From assembly GCF_019703515.2 (NCBI RefSeq), contig NC_059358.1, forward strand, positions 44,960,594-45,024,593: a stretch of DNA of 64,000 bases. Reading direction: 5' to 3'. Positions 21,265 through 31,205 of this stretch are shown here, one piece after another; the first letter of the stretch is position 1; every line of letters starts with the position of its first letter. Both the position numbers and the translations under genes were made by a program. The stretch is from Myxocyprinus asiaticus. Its lineage: Eukaryota; Chordata; Actinopteri; Cypriniformes; Catostomidae. A model generated the notes under the pieces. It did no database searches. It saw only the letters and a list, made by a program, of their open reading frames with translations, and was not told where the DNA came from.

Positions 21265-22578
21265 TTAGGTCTTCCGTGTCCCATCCAGGGGCCAGACATG
21301 GAGATTCCAGAGGTCTGGGCGCGGGTGCCAGATGGTGCCCCTTCCCTGAGAAAGAAGGTCCTTCCTCAGGGGAATTTGCCAGGGGGGAGCTGTCTTGAGG
21401 AGCGTGAGGTCCGAGCACCACGTCTGGGCGGGCCAGTAGGGTGCTACCAGGACAACCTGCTCCTCGTCCTCCCTGACCTTGCACAGGGTCTGTGCAAGCA
21501 GGCTCACTGGGGGAAACGCATATTTGCGAATGCCAGGGGGCCAGTTGTGTGCCAGCGCGTCTATGCCGAGTGAGGCCTCGGTCAGGGCGTACCAGAGCGG
21601 GCAGTGGGGAGGATTCTTGGGAGGCGAACAGGTGCACCTGTGCCTGTCGAATCGACTCCAAATAAGCTGGACCACCTGAAGGTGGAGTCTCCACTCTCCC
21701 CTGAGGGTAACCTGTTGTGACGGTGCGTCCGCCGTAGTGTTGAGGTTGCCCGGGATGTGAGTGGCTTGCAGCGACTTGAGGTGCTGCTGACTCCAGAGGA
21801 GGAAACGGTGGACGAGTTGTGACATACAACGAGAACGCAAACCACCTTGGCGGTTGACATATGCTACCGTTGTTGTGTTGTCTGTCTGAACTAACACGTG
21901 CTTGCCTTGGATTAACGGCCGAAACCTCTGCAGGGTGTGAAGAATTGCCAACAACTCGAGGCAGTTGATGTGCCAATGCAGTCGCGGACCCGTCCAGAGG
22001 CCGGCGGATGCGTGCCCATTGCAAACGGCGCCCCAGCCTGTTTTGGAGGCGTCTGTCGTGACCACGATGTGCCTGGGGACCAGTTCTAGAGGAACACCTG
22101 CCCGTAGGAACGAGAGGTCGGTCCAAGGGCTGAAAAGATGGTGACAGACCAACGTGATGGCCACGCGGTGTGTCCCGTGGTGCCATGGCCGTCTCGGGAC
22201 TCGAGTCTGGAGCCAGTGCTGAAGCGGCCTCATATGCATCAACCCGAGCGGGGTGGCCACCGCCAAGGATGCCATATTCCCCAGGAGCCTCTGAAGAAGT
22301 TTCAGTGGAACTGCTGTTCCCTGTTTGAACACCTTCAAACAGGCCAGCACCGACTGGGCACGCTCGTTCGTAAGGCGCGCCGTCAAGGAGACTGAGTCCA
22401 ACTCCAAACCGAGAAAAGAGATGCTCTGAACCGGGAGGAACTTGCTCTTTTCCCAGTTGACCCGAAGCCCTAGTCGGCTGAGGAGTGAGAGCACCAGGTC
22501 CCTGTGTGCGCACAACACGTCTCGAGAGTGAGCTAGGATTAGCCAGTCATCGAGATAGTTGAGAACACGAATGCCCAC
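21265..22578 (-). CDS. DIRS copy 3 RT C-terminal half and RNase H, open frame
   Basis: A 437-residue uninterrupted frame. It begins inside the RT with NYLDDWLILAH (YLDD at residues 8-11, about 22557-22546) and continues with VNWEKSKFLP and SFLGLELDSV, the RT thumb. RNase H follows: VVTTDASKTGWGAVCNG (about residues 185-201), CLELLAI, and QTDNTTTVAYVNRQGG. A C-terminal stretch (VAPYWPAQTW) of the kind preceding the recombinase comes last. The first ATG is not a natural start; the frame is the remains of a longer pol. A shift after residue 437 disconnects it from the recombinase. Confidence 0.78.
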   Translation of the reverse strand: MGIRVLNYLDDWLILAHSRDVLCAHRDLVLSLLSRLGLRVNWEKSKFLPVQSISFLGLELDSVSLTARLTNERAQSVLACLKVFKQGTAVPLKLLQRLLGNMASLAVATPLGLMHMRPLQHWLQTRVPRRPWHHGTHRVAITLVCHHLFSPWTDLSFLRAGVPLELVPRHIVVTTDASKTGWGAVCNGHASAGLWTGPRLHWHINCLELLAILHTLQRFRPLIQGKHVLVQTDNTTTVAYVNRQGGLRSRCMSQLVHRFLLWSQQHLKSLQATHIPGNLNTTADAPSQQVTLRGEWRLHLQVVQLIWSRFDRHRCTCSPPKNPPHCPLWYALTEASLGIDALAHNWPPGIRKYAFPPVSLLAQTLCKVREDEEQVVLVAPYWPAQTWCSDLTLLKTAPPWQIPLRKDLLSQGRGTIWHPRPDLWNLHVWPLDGTRKT

Positions 22579-23198
22579 CTCCCTTAACGGGGCAAGGGCA
22601 GCCTCGGCGACCTTCGTAAAGACGCAAGGAGACAGGGACAGGCCGAAAGGGAGGATTTCTACTGATACGCCTGACCCTCGAACGCGAACCGCAGGATCGA
22701 GGCGTGGAAGTACGCATCCTTCAGGTCAACCGCCGCGAACCAATCTTGATGCAGGACGCTCGCCAGAATGCGTTTTCGCGTCAGCATCTTGAATGGGAGT
22801 CTGTGTAAAGCCTTGTTCAGAACTCACAGGTCCAAGATTGGCCTCAACCCACTGCCTTTTTTCGGTACGATGAAGTAGGGGCTGAAAAACCCCTTCTTCA
22901 TCCTGGCTGGAGGGACAGGTTCTATCGCGCCCTTCCGTAGGAGGGTAGTGATCTCTGCGCAAAGTAGTAGTGTTTTCGTCTTTCACCAAGGTGAATTGGA
23001 CACCGCTGCACCTGGGCAGATGCCCGACGAAGTGAATCGCGCAGCCGAGTTGGACGGTCCGGACCAGCCCTCATGACAGATTGGAAAGTGCAAGCCATGC
23101 GTCCAAGTTCCGCGCAAGGGGGACCAAAGGGACAATGTCATCAGATGTACCGGCAGGTGGGGCCTCGTGGCGGGGCGGAGCTCGAGGTGCCACACCAT
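22579..23198 (-). pseudogene. DIRS copy 3 RT N-terminal region, broken
   Basis: Several frames hold pieces aligning with the start of RT in copy 2: pre-RT text ending in VQFTLVKD-like sequence near 23000-22980, a LEKGAI-like segment, and a broken motif A region near 22730. Many stops occur. Motif B (LPFGL) is frame-disrupted near 22650. Confidence 0.6.
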
Positions 23199-23351
23199 GT
23201 CGTGGCCATGCTGAGTCTAAGGACATCGAAGCACTTACCTGGCTCCTTGTGACCAACCCCGGAACAGCCTGGGACGGGGGAGGAAGAGGCCTGTCCTCGT
23301 GACCCGTGGAGACTGTCACATCCGGGGAGGATTTGTGCCACAGCTGGGCGC

Positions 23352-25056
23352 TCAGGGGCGGGAGACCGCCGCTGGAGCGCCAAACCTGCCAAATGGAGTG
23401 GTGGACGGTGGTCGTGATGACGGCCGTACACACCAGATACGTGGCACAGGGAACAAGGAAACCGCTCTTGCTGAGCTCTTGAGTACTGCTGCCACTTGGG
23501 CATGCAGCGCAAAATGCAAAAGGTAACAAAAAGATGAAGATCTGCTTACCAGCTCCAGAGCAGCAGGTTTCGTTGTCCCTGGGTCGCCCGTCTCAAGGGC
23601 GCTTTGAAGCCTTTCACGGGTTCTGGGCGGCCGCGAGACGGGTGGCGTCTGCTTCCTGCGGTGGGCTCCACGCCGGGGCCGGGCCGAAGGGGCGGGCTGC
23701 GGCGGAGCCAGTGCAGTCACCGCAGGGGGACGCCCTTGGCGATGAGTAGATGGGGTGTGGGATCTTGAGCTGCGCCAGGGCAGAATATGCCGGCTAGCAT
23801 CCATCTACTGCTCTACCATCGAGAACTGCTGGGCAAAGTCCTCGACGGTGTCGCCAAATAGGCCCGGCTGGGAAATGGGGGCAGCAAGGAATCGTGTCTT
23901 GTAGGCCTCACCCATCTCGACCAGGTTGAGCCAAAGGTGGCGCTCCTGAACCACTAGTGTGGCCATCGTCCACCCGAGAGACCGCGCCGTGACCTCCATC
24001 ACTCGGAGAGCGAGGTCGGTCACCAAGCGCAGTTCCTGCATCAATCCCGGGGCGGAACTACCCTCGTGCAGTTCCTTTGGTGCCTTGGCGGACTTGCAGG
24101 AGAGCCATGGCGTGCAGGGCAGAGGCGGCTTGTCCAGTGGCACCGTAGGCCTTGGCCATCAGAGACGACGTAAACCTACAGACCTTGGACGGGGGCTTTG
24201 GGCACCCGCACCAGGTGGCGGCGCTCTGCTGGCATAGGTGCACCGCGAGCGCCTTTATCCACCGGGGGATTGCCGAATAGCCCTTGGCCGCCCCACCATC
24301 GAGAGTAGTGAGGGCGAGGAAGCTGAAAAGATCGGGACCGGGCAGTAAAAAGTGCCTCCTGTGACCTTGTCAGCTCTTCATGCACTTCCAGGAAGAAAGG
24401 AACGGGGGCGGGGCGTGGCTTTGAGCGGCGCCGCGAGCCCAGGAATCAATCAACGAGCTGCAAGGGTTCAGGGAAGAGCGGTAAAATCCACTCTAACCGA
24501 CGCTCGCGACTGCCTGGGAAAGCATGTCGTCATCTCCACGTCAGCCTGTGACTGGGCAATCGACCCCGAAGGGAGGAGCCCAGCTGAGGCTTCTGACTGG
24601 ACGAGCCCGCTCTCCGATGCTGCGCTCGAGAGCTCATCACTTTCGCGGGCTCCGAATAAGAGGTCGAACTCGCCGTGAGACAAGCCAGTGGACTCACCCG
24701 GAAGCCTGATCGGGGCAGACGAGTGTGCTGGGGAATGGGAGGTCCGCGGGGGGATACCCCGTGGAGGCGGTCCCATTGGGGTCCCCAAATCGCCCCCAGT
24801 GCTAGCCGCGCTGGCCTCATACACGTGGGTAAAAGGACCGAGGCGGGAGCCTCTGGGGTGGCTCGTTTTCTTACGAAGGCGAGCCGCGACCGCAACGTTG
24901 CCATGGACATATTCTCGCAATGAGAACATGACCATCCACGAACGCTGTCTCCGCGTGAGCAGTGCCCAGACACGAAAGGCAGTGATCGTGACCGTTAGAA
25001 GGCGAGAGATAACGAGCACAACCAGGAATAACACACAATCGGAAAAGCATCTTTAA
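23352..25056 (-). pseudogene. DIRS copy 3 gag-like gene, frameshifted
   Basis: The start codon near 25051 opens MLFRLCVIPGC, GHDHCLSCLG and AFVDG as in copy 1. One base is then missing relative to copy 1 (GGATGGTCATG versus GGATGGTTCATG), moving SCSHCEN to another frame. Later pieces show LFGDTVEDFAQQFSMVEQ (near 23815-23870), ALHAMALLQV and the Arg/Pro-rich tail. The intact Arg codon at the position of copy 1's stop is seen near 23995. Confidence 0.72.
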
Positions 25057-25299
25057 AAAGACGCGTCTTTAAAAAGACGTTCCGTGGGTGCGCTCTTTTA
25101 GAGAAATATATATTCTTTTAGAGGGGAAAAATGCTCTTTCAGAAAATATACTCTAGTTTTTCTGCCAAAGCGCCCAGGGGCGTTCTCTGCAGTGCACCAG
25201 TGCAGAGGGGGGAGAAGCCGCTGAAATGCGCCGTCAGATCCAGCAGAAGTGAATGAACAGTAGTATTCAGCTCAATGAGCATGACCGTTCGGCTCCGAA

Positions 25300-25490
25300 G
25301 AGAAAATCTGAATGAGTGGTTGCATACCAGCTCCTTTTATACCCATATGTCCGGGGGAATGGCATGCAAATACCACTCGCCAATTTTCATTTGCCTTTTA
25401 TCAAAGACCAGATGTGTCTCGGGCTCCCAAGAGTGACCCCCTAGTGTTACTACATCGACACCAACGTCGAGTGAGTGACAGATAGGGAAC
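25300..25490 (-). repeat. Left inverted terminal repeat of DIRS copy 3
   Basis: It mirrors 19280-19480. A TATAAAAGG box (minus, 25333-25341) points into gag. The leader between it and gag is nearly the same as in copy 1 (CTGCTGGATCTGACGGC and GAACGCCCCTGGGC). Confidence 0.82.
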
Positions 25491-25779
25491 AATAAACAAA
25501 GAAACATATAAAAAATATATTATTACAATACAATGAACAATGGGAAAGAAGCAAAGCATATTTCAAGCAGGAGAGACACGGGCAGGCAGGATGAGAACCA
25601 GTAGTGCCAGAGAGGCCAGAAGAGAACATACAACATTTACATCGCGTACAGAGCAGAGCAAGCCACAATAAAGTCACAAGAGGGGATGCATTGCATACAG
25701 TCCGTTTACACTCCCAAATTCTTATGAATGGGCTGTCTTTATTTATACTGATGTTTCTTGACAGGAAGTGAAATAATAT

Positions 25780-26531
25780 ATATATATTATTAGTCCGGCT
25801 GACAGAGAAGGTTAATGAGTAAGAGTCACACATCCGAACGCTAGTGGAGGTCAGTGAGAAAGCAAAGCCGGTAGATACTGTTTCAGATGCGGATAGAACA
25901 GCAAGCAACATACACATTTTGGTTCCAGCTGTAGAGCCCCGAAGCAGGCCGTTTGGGTGATGTCTCGGCGGCATACTCACTCAGGAAAGCGACACCACTG
26001 TACCGTTCCTGTTAGGGCTTTCAATCAATTCTCCCCACTAAGTGATGCACCCAGTGAGAATCATGTTGAAAGAGCCCTGGTTATAGGAGATTCTAATGTA
26101 AGGAACATGGAAATAGAGTCTCCAGTCACTATGGTTAAAAGCATTTCTGGTTCTAGAGCGTCTGACATCAGATCAAATTTACAAGTTCTGGCTAATGCTA
26201 AACGCAGATTTTCTAAAATTGTTATTCATGTCGGCACTAACGATGTCCACTTCACCAGTCAGAGATCACTAGAGATAATGTTAAAGAGGTGTGTGAACTT
26301 GCAAAAACGATGTCAGACACTGTAATATGCTCTGGCCTCCTCCCTGCTCGTCGTGGTGATGAGGTTTATAGTAGATTAGTGTCACTGAATGGCTGGATGT
26401 CTGAGTGGTGTCCAGAGAATAGCATAGAATTTATAGACAACTGTAAGAGTTTTTGGGGTAGATCTGACCTGCTAAAGAGAGACAGAATCCATCCCTCCAG
26501 GGAAGGTGCCACTCTCCTCTCTAGTAATTAG
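25780..26531 (+). pseudogene. CR1-like LINE ORF1 with SGNH-esterase domain, frameshifted
   Basis: Frames from about 25780, 25957 and 26289 join into one ORF1. A basic linker (MSRRHTHSGKRHH) leads to the esterase-like domain. Block I is ALVIGDSNVRN with the Ser nucleophile (about 26080-26112), block III is HVGTNDV (about 26228-26250), and the terminal Asp-His block is RDRIHPS (about 26480-26500). Such GDSL/SGNH domains are known in ORF1 of CR1-group LINEs. A frameshift near 26300 splits the domain. The catalytic triad residues are still encoded, in two frames. Confidence 0.8.
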
Positions 26532-26799
26532 GCTCATATTCTTAATAGTGATAGTATTTGACTAACTGGGGCCCAGGTCAGGAAGCAGACAAACTGGCTA
26601 ATCCGAACATCTGCTAGCTGCCTTGAGACGTCACACAGGTCACATAAACTACAACACATAGGCTGTAGATATCACATAGAGACTGTGTCTGTTCCCCGAA
26701 CTACCAAACACAAAACCCTCATTAAATTGTTTAAAAACATTTTTTAAGGTAAAACTGCAAACAAAAAAAAAACAAAAAATGAAGAAAAACATAATGTAA

Positions 26800-27440
26800 A
26801 GGTAGGGCTACTAAACATTAGATCTCTTTCAAGCAGAGCACTAATTGTAAATGAAATTATTACAGATCATAGTTTGGATGTGCTCTGTTTGACAGAAACC
26901 TGGCTTAAACCGGATGAATATATTAGTTTAAATGAATCTACTCCCCCAGGTTATTGTTATAGACATAAGCCTCGCCTGAAGGGTCGAGAAGTAGGTGTTG
27001 CTGCAATTTACAGTGTTTTTGGTGTTACTCAGAGGACGATATAAGTTTAAGTCTTTTGAACTAATAATGCTTAATGTGACATCATCAGATACAGATGAAA
27101 AATATCTGTAGTCTTTTGTGCTTGCTACAGTATATAGATCACCCGGGCCGTATTCGGATTGCCTTGGTGAATATGCAAATTTTCTATCAGATCTAGTAGT
27201 TACTGTGGATAGAGCTTTAATTGTTGGTGACTTCAACATTCACATAGATAATGAAAATGACACACTGGGATGAGCATTTATCAATATTCTCAACTCTCTT
27301 GGAGTCAGACATAATGTGACATGACCAACTCATCACCATAATCATACACTAGATTTAATTCTGTCATATGAAGATGATATTGATACTATAGAAATTTTGC
27401 CGCAGAGCAAACATCTCAGATCATTACCTTGTCTCTTGTA
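26800..27440 (+). pseudogene. CR1-like LINE ORF2 endonuclease region, decayed
   Basis: [18 protein letters not shown] and CLTETWLKP (about 26805-26910) are the N-terminal blocks of an APE-type endonuclease, including the Asn and Glu positions. Later blocks (YRSPG- and DFNIH-like, on the plus strand near 27130 and 27230) are in other frames with many stops. The endonuclease would nick target DNA to prime reverse transcription. Confidence 0.7.
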
Positions 27441-28504
27441 TGCTGCGATCAGCTAATGTTACTCAATCTACACCACGTTATCGTTCAGGTAGAACTATTC
27501 TTTCGACCACTAAAGATAGCTTCACTAATAATCTTCCAGATTTATCTCATATACTCAGTAAGCCAAAAAGTCTAGAAGAACTTGAGGTAATAACAGAAAA
27601 TATAAATACAGTCTTCTATAGCACTCTTGAGAGTGATGTATCCCTTCGATTAAAGAAAAAAGCACCGCACCATGGTACAATGATCACACTCATGCTCTCA
27701 AGAGAGCAGCTCGGAAAATGGAGCGCAAGCGGAAGAATTAAAAATTAGAGGTATTTCGCGGTGCATGGAAGGATAGTGTCTGTAGCTACAGACAGGCTCT
27801 AAAAGCTGCCAGGTCAGCATATTTTTGCAAACTCATAGAAAATAACCACAACAATCTTAGGTGTTTATTCAGTACTGTGGCTAAATTGGTTAGGAATAAA
27901 GCCTCGACTGAACCAGATATTTCGTTGCAGCACAATAGTAATGACTTAATGAATTTCTTTACTGGTAAAATTGGAATAATCAGAAATAAAATTGGAATTA
28001 TGCAATCATCTGTCACGTACCACAGAAAAAAGTGTCTCATAATTTTCCTCACAAGCAACTTCAATCCATCACTGTCATAGGTCATGAAGAGCTAACAAAA
28101 CTTATCGAAACATCAAAAGCCACAACATTTATGTTAGAGCCAATACCAACTAAGCTCTTAAAAGAGATATTCCCTGTAATCTCAGAACCTCTTCTTAATA
28201 ATATTAACCCCTCAGTATCCTTAGGACACATCCCAAGAAACTTTAAAATGGCAGTTATCAAACCGCTTAAGAAGCCACAGCTTGATCCTGAAGAACTGGC
28301 TAATTTTAGACCAATTTCAAATCTCCTGTTTATGTCGAAAATACTAGAAAAGGTAGTCCTCCCAACTATATTAATTTCTACAGAGAACTACTATATATGA
28401 ACAATTTCAGTCAGGATTAAGGCCCCATCACAGTTCAGAGACTGCACTTATTAGAGTTACAAATTACTTGCTCTTATCATCTGATCATGGCTGCATTTCT
28501 CTTC
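27440..28504 (+). pseudogene. CR1-like LINE ORF2 linker and RT N-terminal half
   Basis: Frames give linker text (27440-27748) and the RT beginning at 28032: DPIPTKLLKE-like sequence (here LEPIPTKLLKE), FKMAVIKPLKKPQLDPEELA, NFRPISNLLFMSKILEKVV, then a frame change and QSGF-like text. The RT is cut at about 28504, inside the motif A region, by a miniature LTR element and resumes at 29507. Confidence 0.75.
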
Positions 28505-28509
28505 AAGTG

Positions 28510-28706
28510 TATGGCAGGGAGTTGGGCGGGGCCGGGTCGTGATGCTCGAGAGGGATAAAGGCGACCGGAGGCGGCAGTTCCAGGGAGAAAGAGTTATGGG
28601 CAGCTGCCCGGCAAGTGTTTGTCTTTTTGTTTAAGTTTATTATTAAATTATTATTTATAAAGTCAAGCCGGTTCTCGCCTCCTCCTTTCCCTTTTACCTC
28701 GTTACA
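28510..28706 (+). repeat. 5' LTR of the TRIM-like element
   Basis: It shares GAGAGGGATAAAGGC, GGCAGTTCCAGGGAGA, AAGCCGGTT and the end CGTTACA with the 3' repeat, but lacks the CACATCCAGCCCC segment (about 33 bases). The start TATGGCAGGG versus TGTGACAGGG is slightly altered. Confidence 0.8.
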
Positions 28707-29264
28707 CTGATGCCGCAACCCGGGAAGGGGGAGGGATGCGCCGTGGTAGAGTCCTCGCCACTATCATCCACCCCAATGGAGCAGCCGTGGCCATCCACCG
28801 GGGAACGGAGGAGCCCGGCCGCCTGAAAGCGGAGGAATGGCCGCCGACCGTGAGGGGGAAGGGGCTCCTGTTCGACCACCTGGAGTGGGAGGACCACTGC
28901 CAGGGGCGGGGGAGACCCCTTCCATCCACTGAAAACGGAGCGGGGCATTCCGTCTGCCAGGGGCCGGAGGACTTCCTCTGATCCACCCGGGGAGGCACGG
29001 CTGTCATCCACTAGAGGGTGGAGGAGTGGCCGAGGACCAGGCTACGGTGTATCAGAGAACCGGCGAGTATGCTTTTTTTCTCTCTCTCCTCTCTCTCTCC
29101 CGCTGTCGCTCTGTGTTGGCCTTTCCCTCTCGTGTTTTTTATTGTTGTTATTTTTTTCCCTCCCCTTGTCACCCTCCCAGGTCCGAAGAGGCGGGGATGA
29201 CCTGCCGGCGGGGGGGTGTATGTCATGCCGGGGGCTCCCCTGCCTGAAGGAAAGGAGAGAGGAG

Positions 29265-29501
29265 TGTGACAGGGTGGAGGGTGTGGCTGGGTCGCGATGC
29301 TGCACATCCAGCCCCTAATCAGGCTAATCAAGCCCTCGAGAGGGATAAAGGCAACCGGAGGTGGCAGTTCCAGGGAGAGAGAGTTACGGGCAGCTGCCTG
29401 GCATGTGTTTGTGTTTGTCTTTTGTTCAAGTTTGCTATTAAACTATCATTTATATTGTTAAGCCGGTTTTCGCCACCTCCTTTCCATTGAACTTCGTTAC
29501 A
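29265..29501 (+). repeat. 3' LTR of the TRIM-like element
   Basis: 237 bases beginning TGTGACAGGG and ending CGTTACA, the TG...CA form of LTRs. It directly follows a polypurine tract. Confidence 0.8.
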
Positions 29502-29506
29502 AAGTG

Positions 29507-29785
29507 CTTTTAGATCTTAGTGCTGCCTTCAACACCATAGATCACGACATTCCTTTGAATAGGTTTGAGAATTATGTTGGCATTTGTGAACTTGCATTAG
29601 CATGGTTTAGGTCCTATTTAGCAGACCGCTACCATTTTGTCTGTGTAAACGAGGAATTGTCAAATCAAACAAAAGTTAAGTATGGAGTGCCACAGGGATC
29701 AGTTTTAGGGCCTTTGCTTTACTTCAAGTCCCAGACGAGCTCACCTTTCACTTTGAAATTCTGGTTCGCACGGGTGGTTTGCTAG
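29507..29785 (+). pseudogene. CR1-like LINE RT, continuation after the TRIM insertion
   Basis: The open text begins VLLDLSAAFNTIDHDI (motif A, Asp kept) and reaches GVPQGSVLGPLLYF (motif B) at about 29685-29728, then changes to unrelated sequence before the YxDD box. It joins in frame to 28504 if the TRIM and one AAGTG are removed. The rest of RT and the 3' end are lost. Confidence 0.8.
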
Positions 29786-29898
29786 GGGGACCTACTTTGG
29801 CATGAGCCCCTCAAATGGTATAAGTACAATATCTTTTATTGAATGTCATCTTGTCATGTGTTTTACAGGATTTCCAACCATTAAATGCATAGGGTGAT

Positions 29899-29971
29899 GG
29901 CCAGTTAGCTCAGTTGGTTAAGGTGTTGTGCTAATAATGTGAAGGTCATGGGTTCAATCCCTGAATGGGCC
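29899..29971 (+). pseudogene. tRNA-Ile-like (anticodon AAT) pseudogene
   Basis: GGCCAGTTAGCTCAGTTGGT opens a full-length tRNA-Ile shape with CTAATAAT at the anticodon loop, GGGTTCAATCC as the T-loop and GGGCC at the end. Changes in the D-arm and anticodon stem (GTGTTGTG, ATGTGAAG) weaken pairing, so I call it a pseudogene. The flank continues CTAACAT, shared with 35.9 kb. Confidence 0.7.
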
Positions 29972-30052
29972 TCAATAGCCTCTAGGATCTCATCTTTTTA
30001 TTTCCAACAGGCTAACATATTTAGTACAACTCCATAGAAAAGAGCCAAAGTG

Positions 30053-30124
30053 GCCTGAATTGCTCAGTAGGGAGAACATTAGACTGAAGATCTAAAGATC
30101 CTTGGTTCATTCCCGGGTTTCAGA
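30053..30124 (+). pseudogene. tRNA-Phe-like (anticodon GAA) pseudogene
   Basis: It aligns along its length with tRNA-Phe: GCTCAGTAGGGAGAACATTA, GACTGAAGATCTAAAGATCC and a GGTTCATTCCCGGGTTTC T-arm. An extra T in the acceptor stem, one missing base in the D region and TTCATTC for TTCGATC mark decay. Confidence 0.7.
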
Positions 30125-30144
30125 AGTGGCGTGCATCCTTTGTT

Positions 30145-30206
30145 GGTTCCATGGTGTAATGGTCAGCACTCTAAATCCAGCAATCAGAGTCAAATCTCGA
30201 TAGAGC
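30145..30206 (+). pseudogene. tRNA-Gln-like pseudogene
   Basis: GGTTCCATGGTGTAATGGTC and CAAATCTCG match the 5' half and T-arm of tRNA-Gln. Bases of the anticodon arm are deleted (CACTCTAAATCC, where the real tRNA has the CTG or TTG loop), so it cannot be functional. It is the third tRNA relic in 310 bases, all on one strand. Confidence 0.65.
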
Positions 30207-30726
30207 TTTTTACACTAATTGTGGGAAGGAAGTAATCCACTCGTGTATGATGCCCACAAACTGTGCATTTCCTCTCTGACAGCCCCCTTTGCTTCATAAA
30301 ACCAGTCAGGGGAGTTAGCAGAACTTTGATCAAACCACGTGCCAAATGTACAGTCATTTCTAATTTTTCATTTACCGACGCAGGCTGTGTGAGCACACCT
30401 TGTGTCTTGTTAGCTAAAGCAGAAAAATGCAATTGCTCTATCTTACTTTTGCTATATTTTATTATTTTATTATTTATGTTACATATTTAACCACTAAATG
30501 TGGTAGTATTGTGATATTAATTAAGTAGCATTTTAAATATTAGGAGAAAGTAGAACCTTTTACATGTGTATGCAACTAAAGTGAAAACTGTCTGCTTTGA
30601 AATATGTGTGGAGCTTGGCTCAAGGTCGAAAGATAAGAATGAAAACTGTGTTGTCAAGTTACTGGGCAAATGCTTTGTGTTGAAAGACAAATGTATTAGA
30701 ATAGAGCAAAACTTAAAAAATGTGAA
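30207..30726. other. Flank of the tRNA cluster; no gene
   Basis: Positions 30245-30305 (CCCACAAACTG through CCCCCTTTGCTTCATAAA) resemble 13598-13650 downstream of the other tRNA-Phe relic. I see no other feature. Confidence 0.45.
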
Positions 30727-30866
30727 TGTGGGAGTCACGTGACACGATGCGAGGTTCGGACATGTGAATGGTGAGCTCTGCGCACTTTTCTAGTTTTGAT
30801 ACTTTTAATGATATAAACCGGTGAGATCTGATACACCCTGATCCACAACTGTTCTAGGAAGACAAC

Positions 30867-31205
30867 GTGTCAAAGAATTCAAAATCCTCTGGCTTTGGAG
30901 ACATTAAAAGATACTTACGTGCTCAAGCTGACGCCCGTCCGGAGGCCTCGGACCAGGGAGTCAGTTTGGCCGGAGAGGTGAAAGAGATTCGCCGTGAATT
31001 GCTGAACACGTCGGCAATGCTGATGAAGGTCGATCACTGCCATGGAGACGAAATTAACTGATGTGGTTACAAGAGTGGCGGATGTCAAGAAATTGATTGA
31101 TAATCTAGAGTCATCAGAGAGGGAACTAGCTGCTAATCCGCTAGCGACCAAAGTAGACTTGGAGTGTGTCTGGGAAAAGTTGGAGGTGTAGGATATTAGA
31201 TGCAG
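30867..31205 (+). pseudogene. L1 copy 1 ORF1, N-terminal part
   Basis: The start codon of copy 2 (ATG at 53790) is GTG here (30867). The text KNSKSSGFGDIKRYLRAQA matches copy 2 KKSKSSGSGDIKRHLRAQA. Later text VTRVADVKK...DNLESSEREL is the coiled-coil segment. A stop at about 31060 and the insertion at about 31206 break it. ORF1 proteins of L1 are RNA-binding chaperones. Confidence 0.75.

Larger units (their letters stand above)
19222..25490 (-). mobile_element. DIRS-like retrotransposon, copy 3 (near full length)
   Basis: Minus-strand element of 6.27 kb, bounded by GTT at both outer ends (AAC at 19222-19224 and 25488-25490). It holds the complete plan: left repeat and promoter, gag, RT-RNase H, recombinase, 3' region, internal complementary region and right repeat. 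Copies 1 and 3 share the same left leader and 3' region and are one subfamily. Gag is frameshifted, the RT N-terminal part is broken and the recombinase has a small deletion, so it looks inactive, but it gives the best reference for what copy 1 has lost. Confidence 0.88.
28510..29501 (+). mobile_element. Miniature (TRIM-like) LTR retrotransposon
   Basis: Two related long terminal repeats (28510-28706 and 29265-29501) flank about 560 bases without a coding region. A primer-binding-like site TGATGCCGCAACCCGGGA (28708-28725) follows the first repeat after one base, and a polypurine tract AAGGAAAGGAGAGAGGAG (29247-29264) abuts the second. AAGTG is present on both sides (28505-28509, 29502-29506), a typical 5-bp target duplication. 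With no gag or pol it must use enzymes of another element. It interrupts the CR1-like RT. Confidence 0.83.

Noticed and set aside
20909..22513. The 534-residue minus-strand open frame as a novel long protein
   Set aside because: Most of it is an out-of-frame reading of the RT-RNase H gene (true frame 21265-22578). Only its last part is genuine recombinase text.
28736..29200. ORFs inside the TRIM element as gag
   Set aside because: Short frames on both strands in GC-rich sequence, with no gag-like motif. The internal region is best read as non-coding.
29899..30206. Functional tRNA genes
   Set aside because: Stem mismatches, acceptor changes and deletions in the anticodon or T-arms point to pseudogenes.
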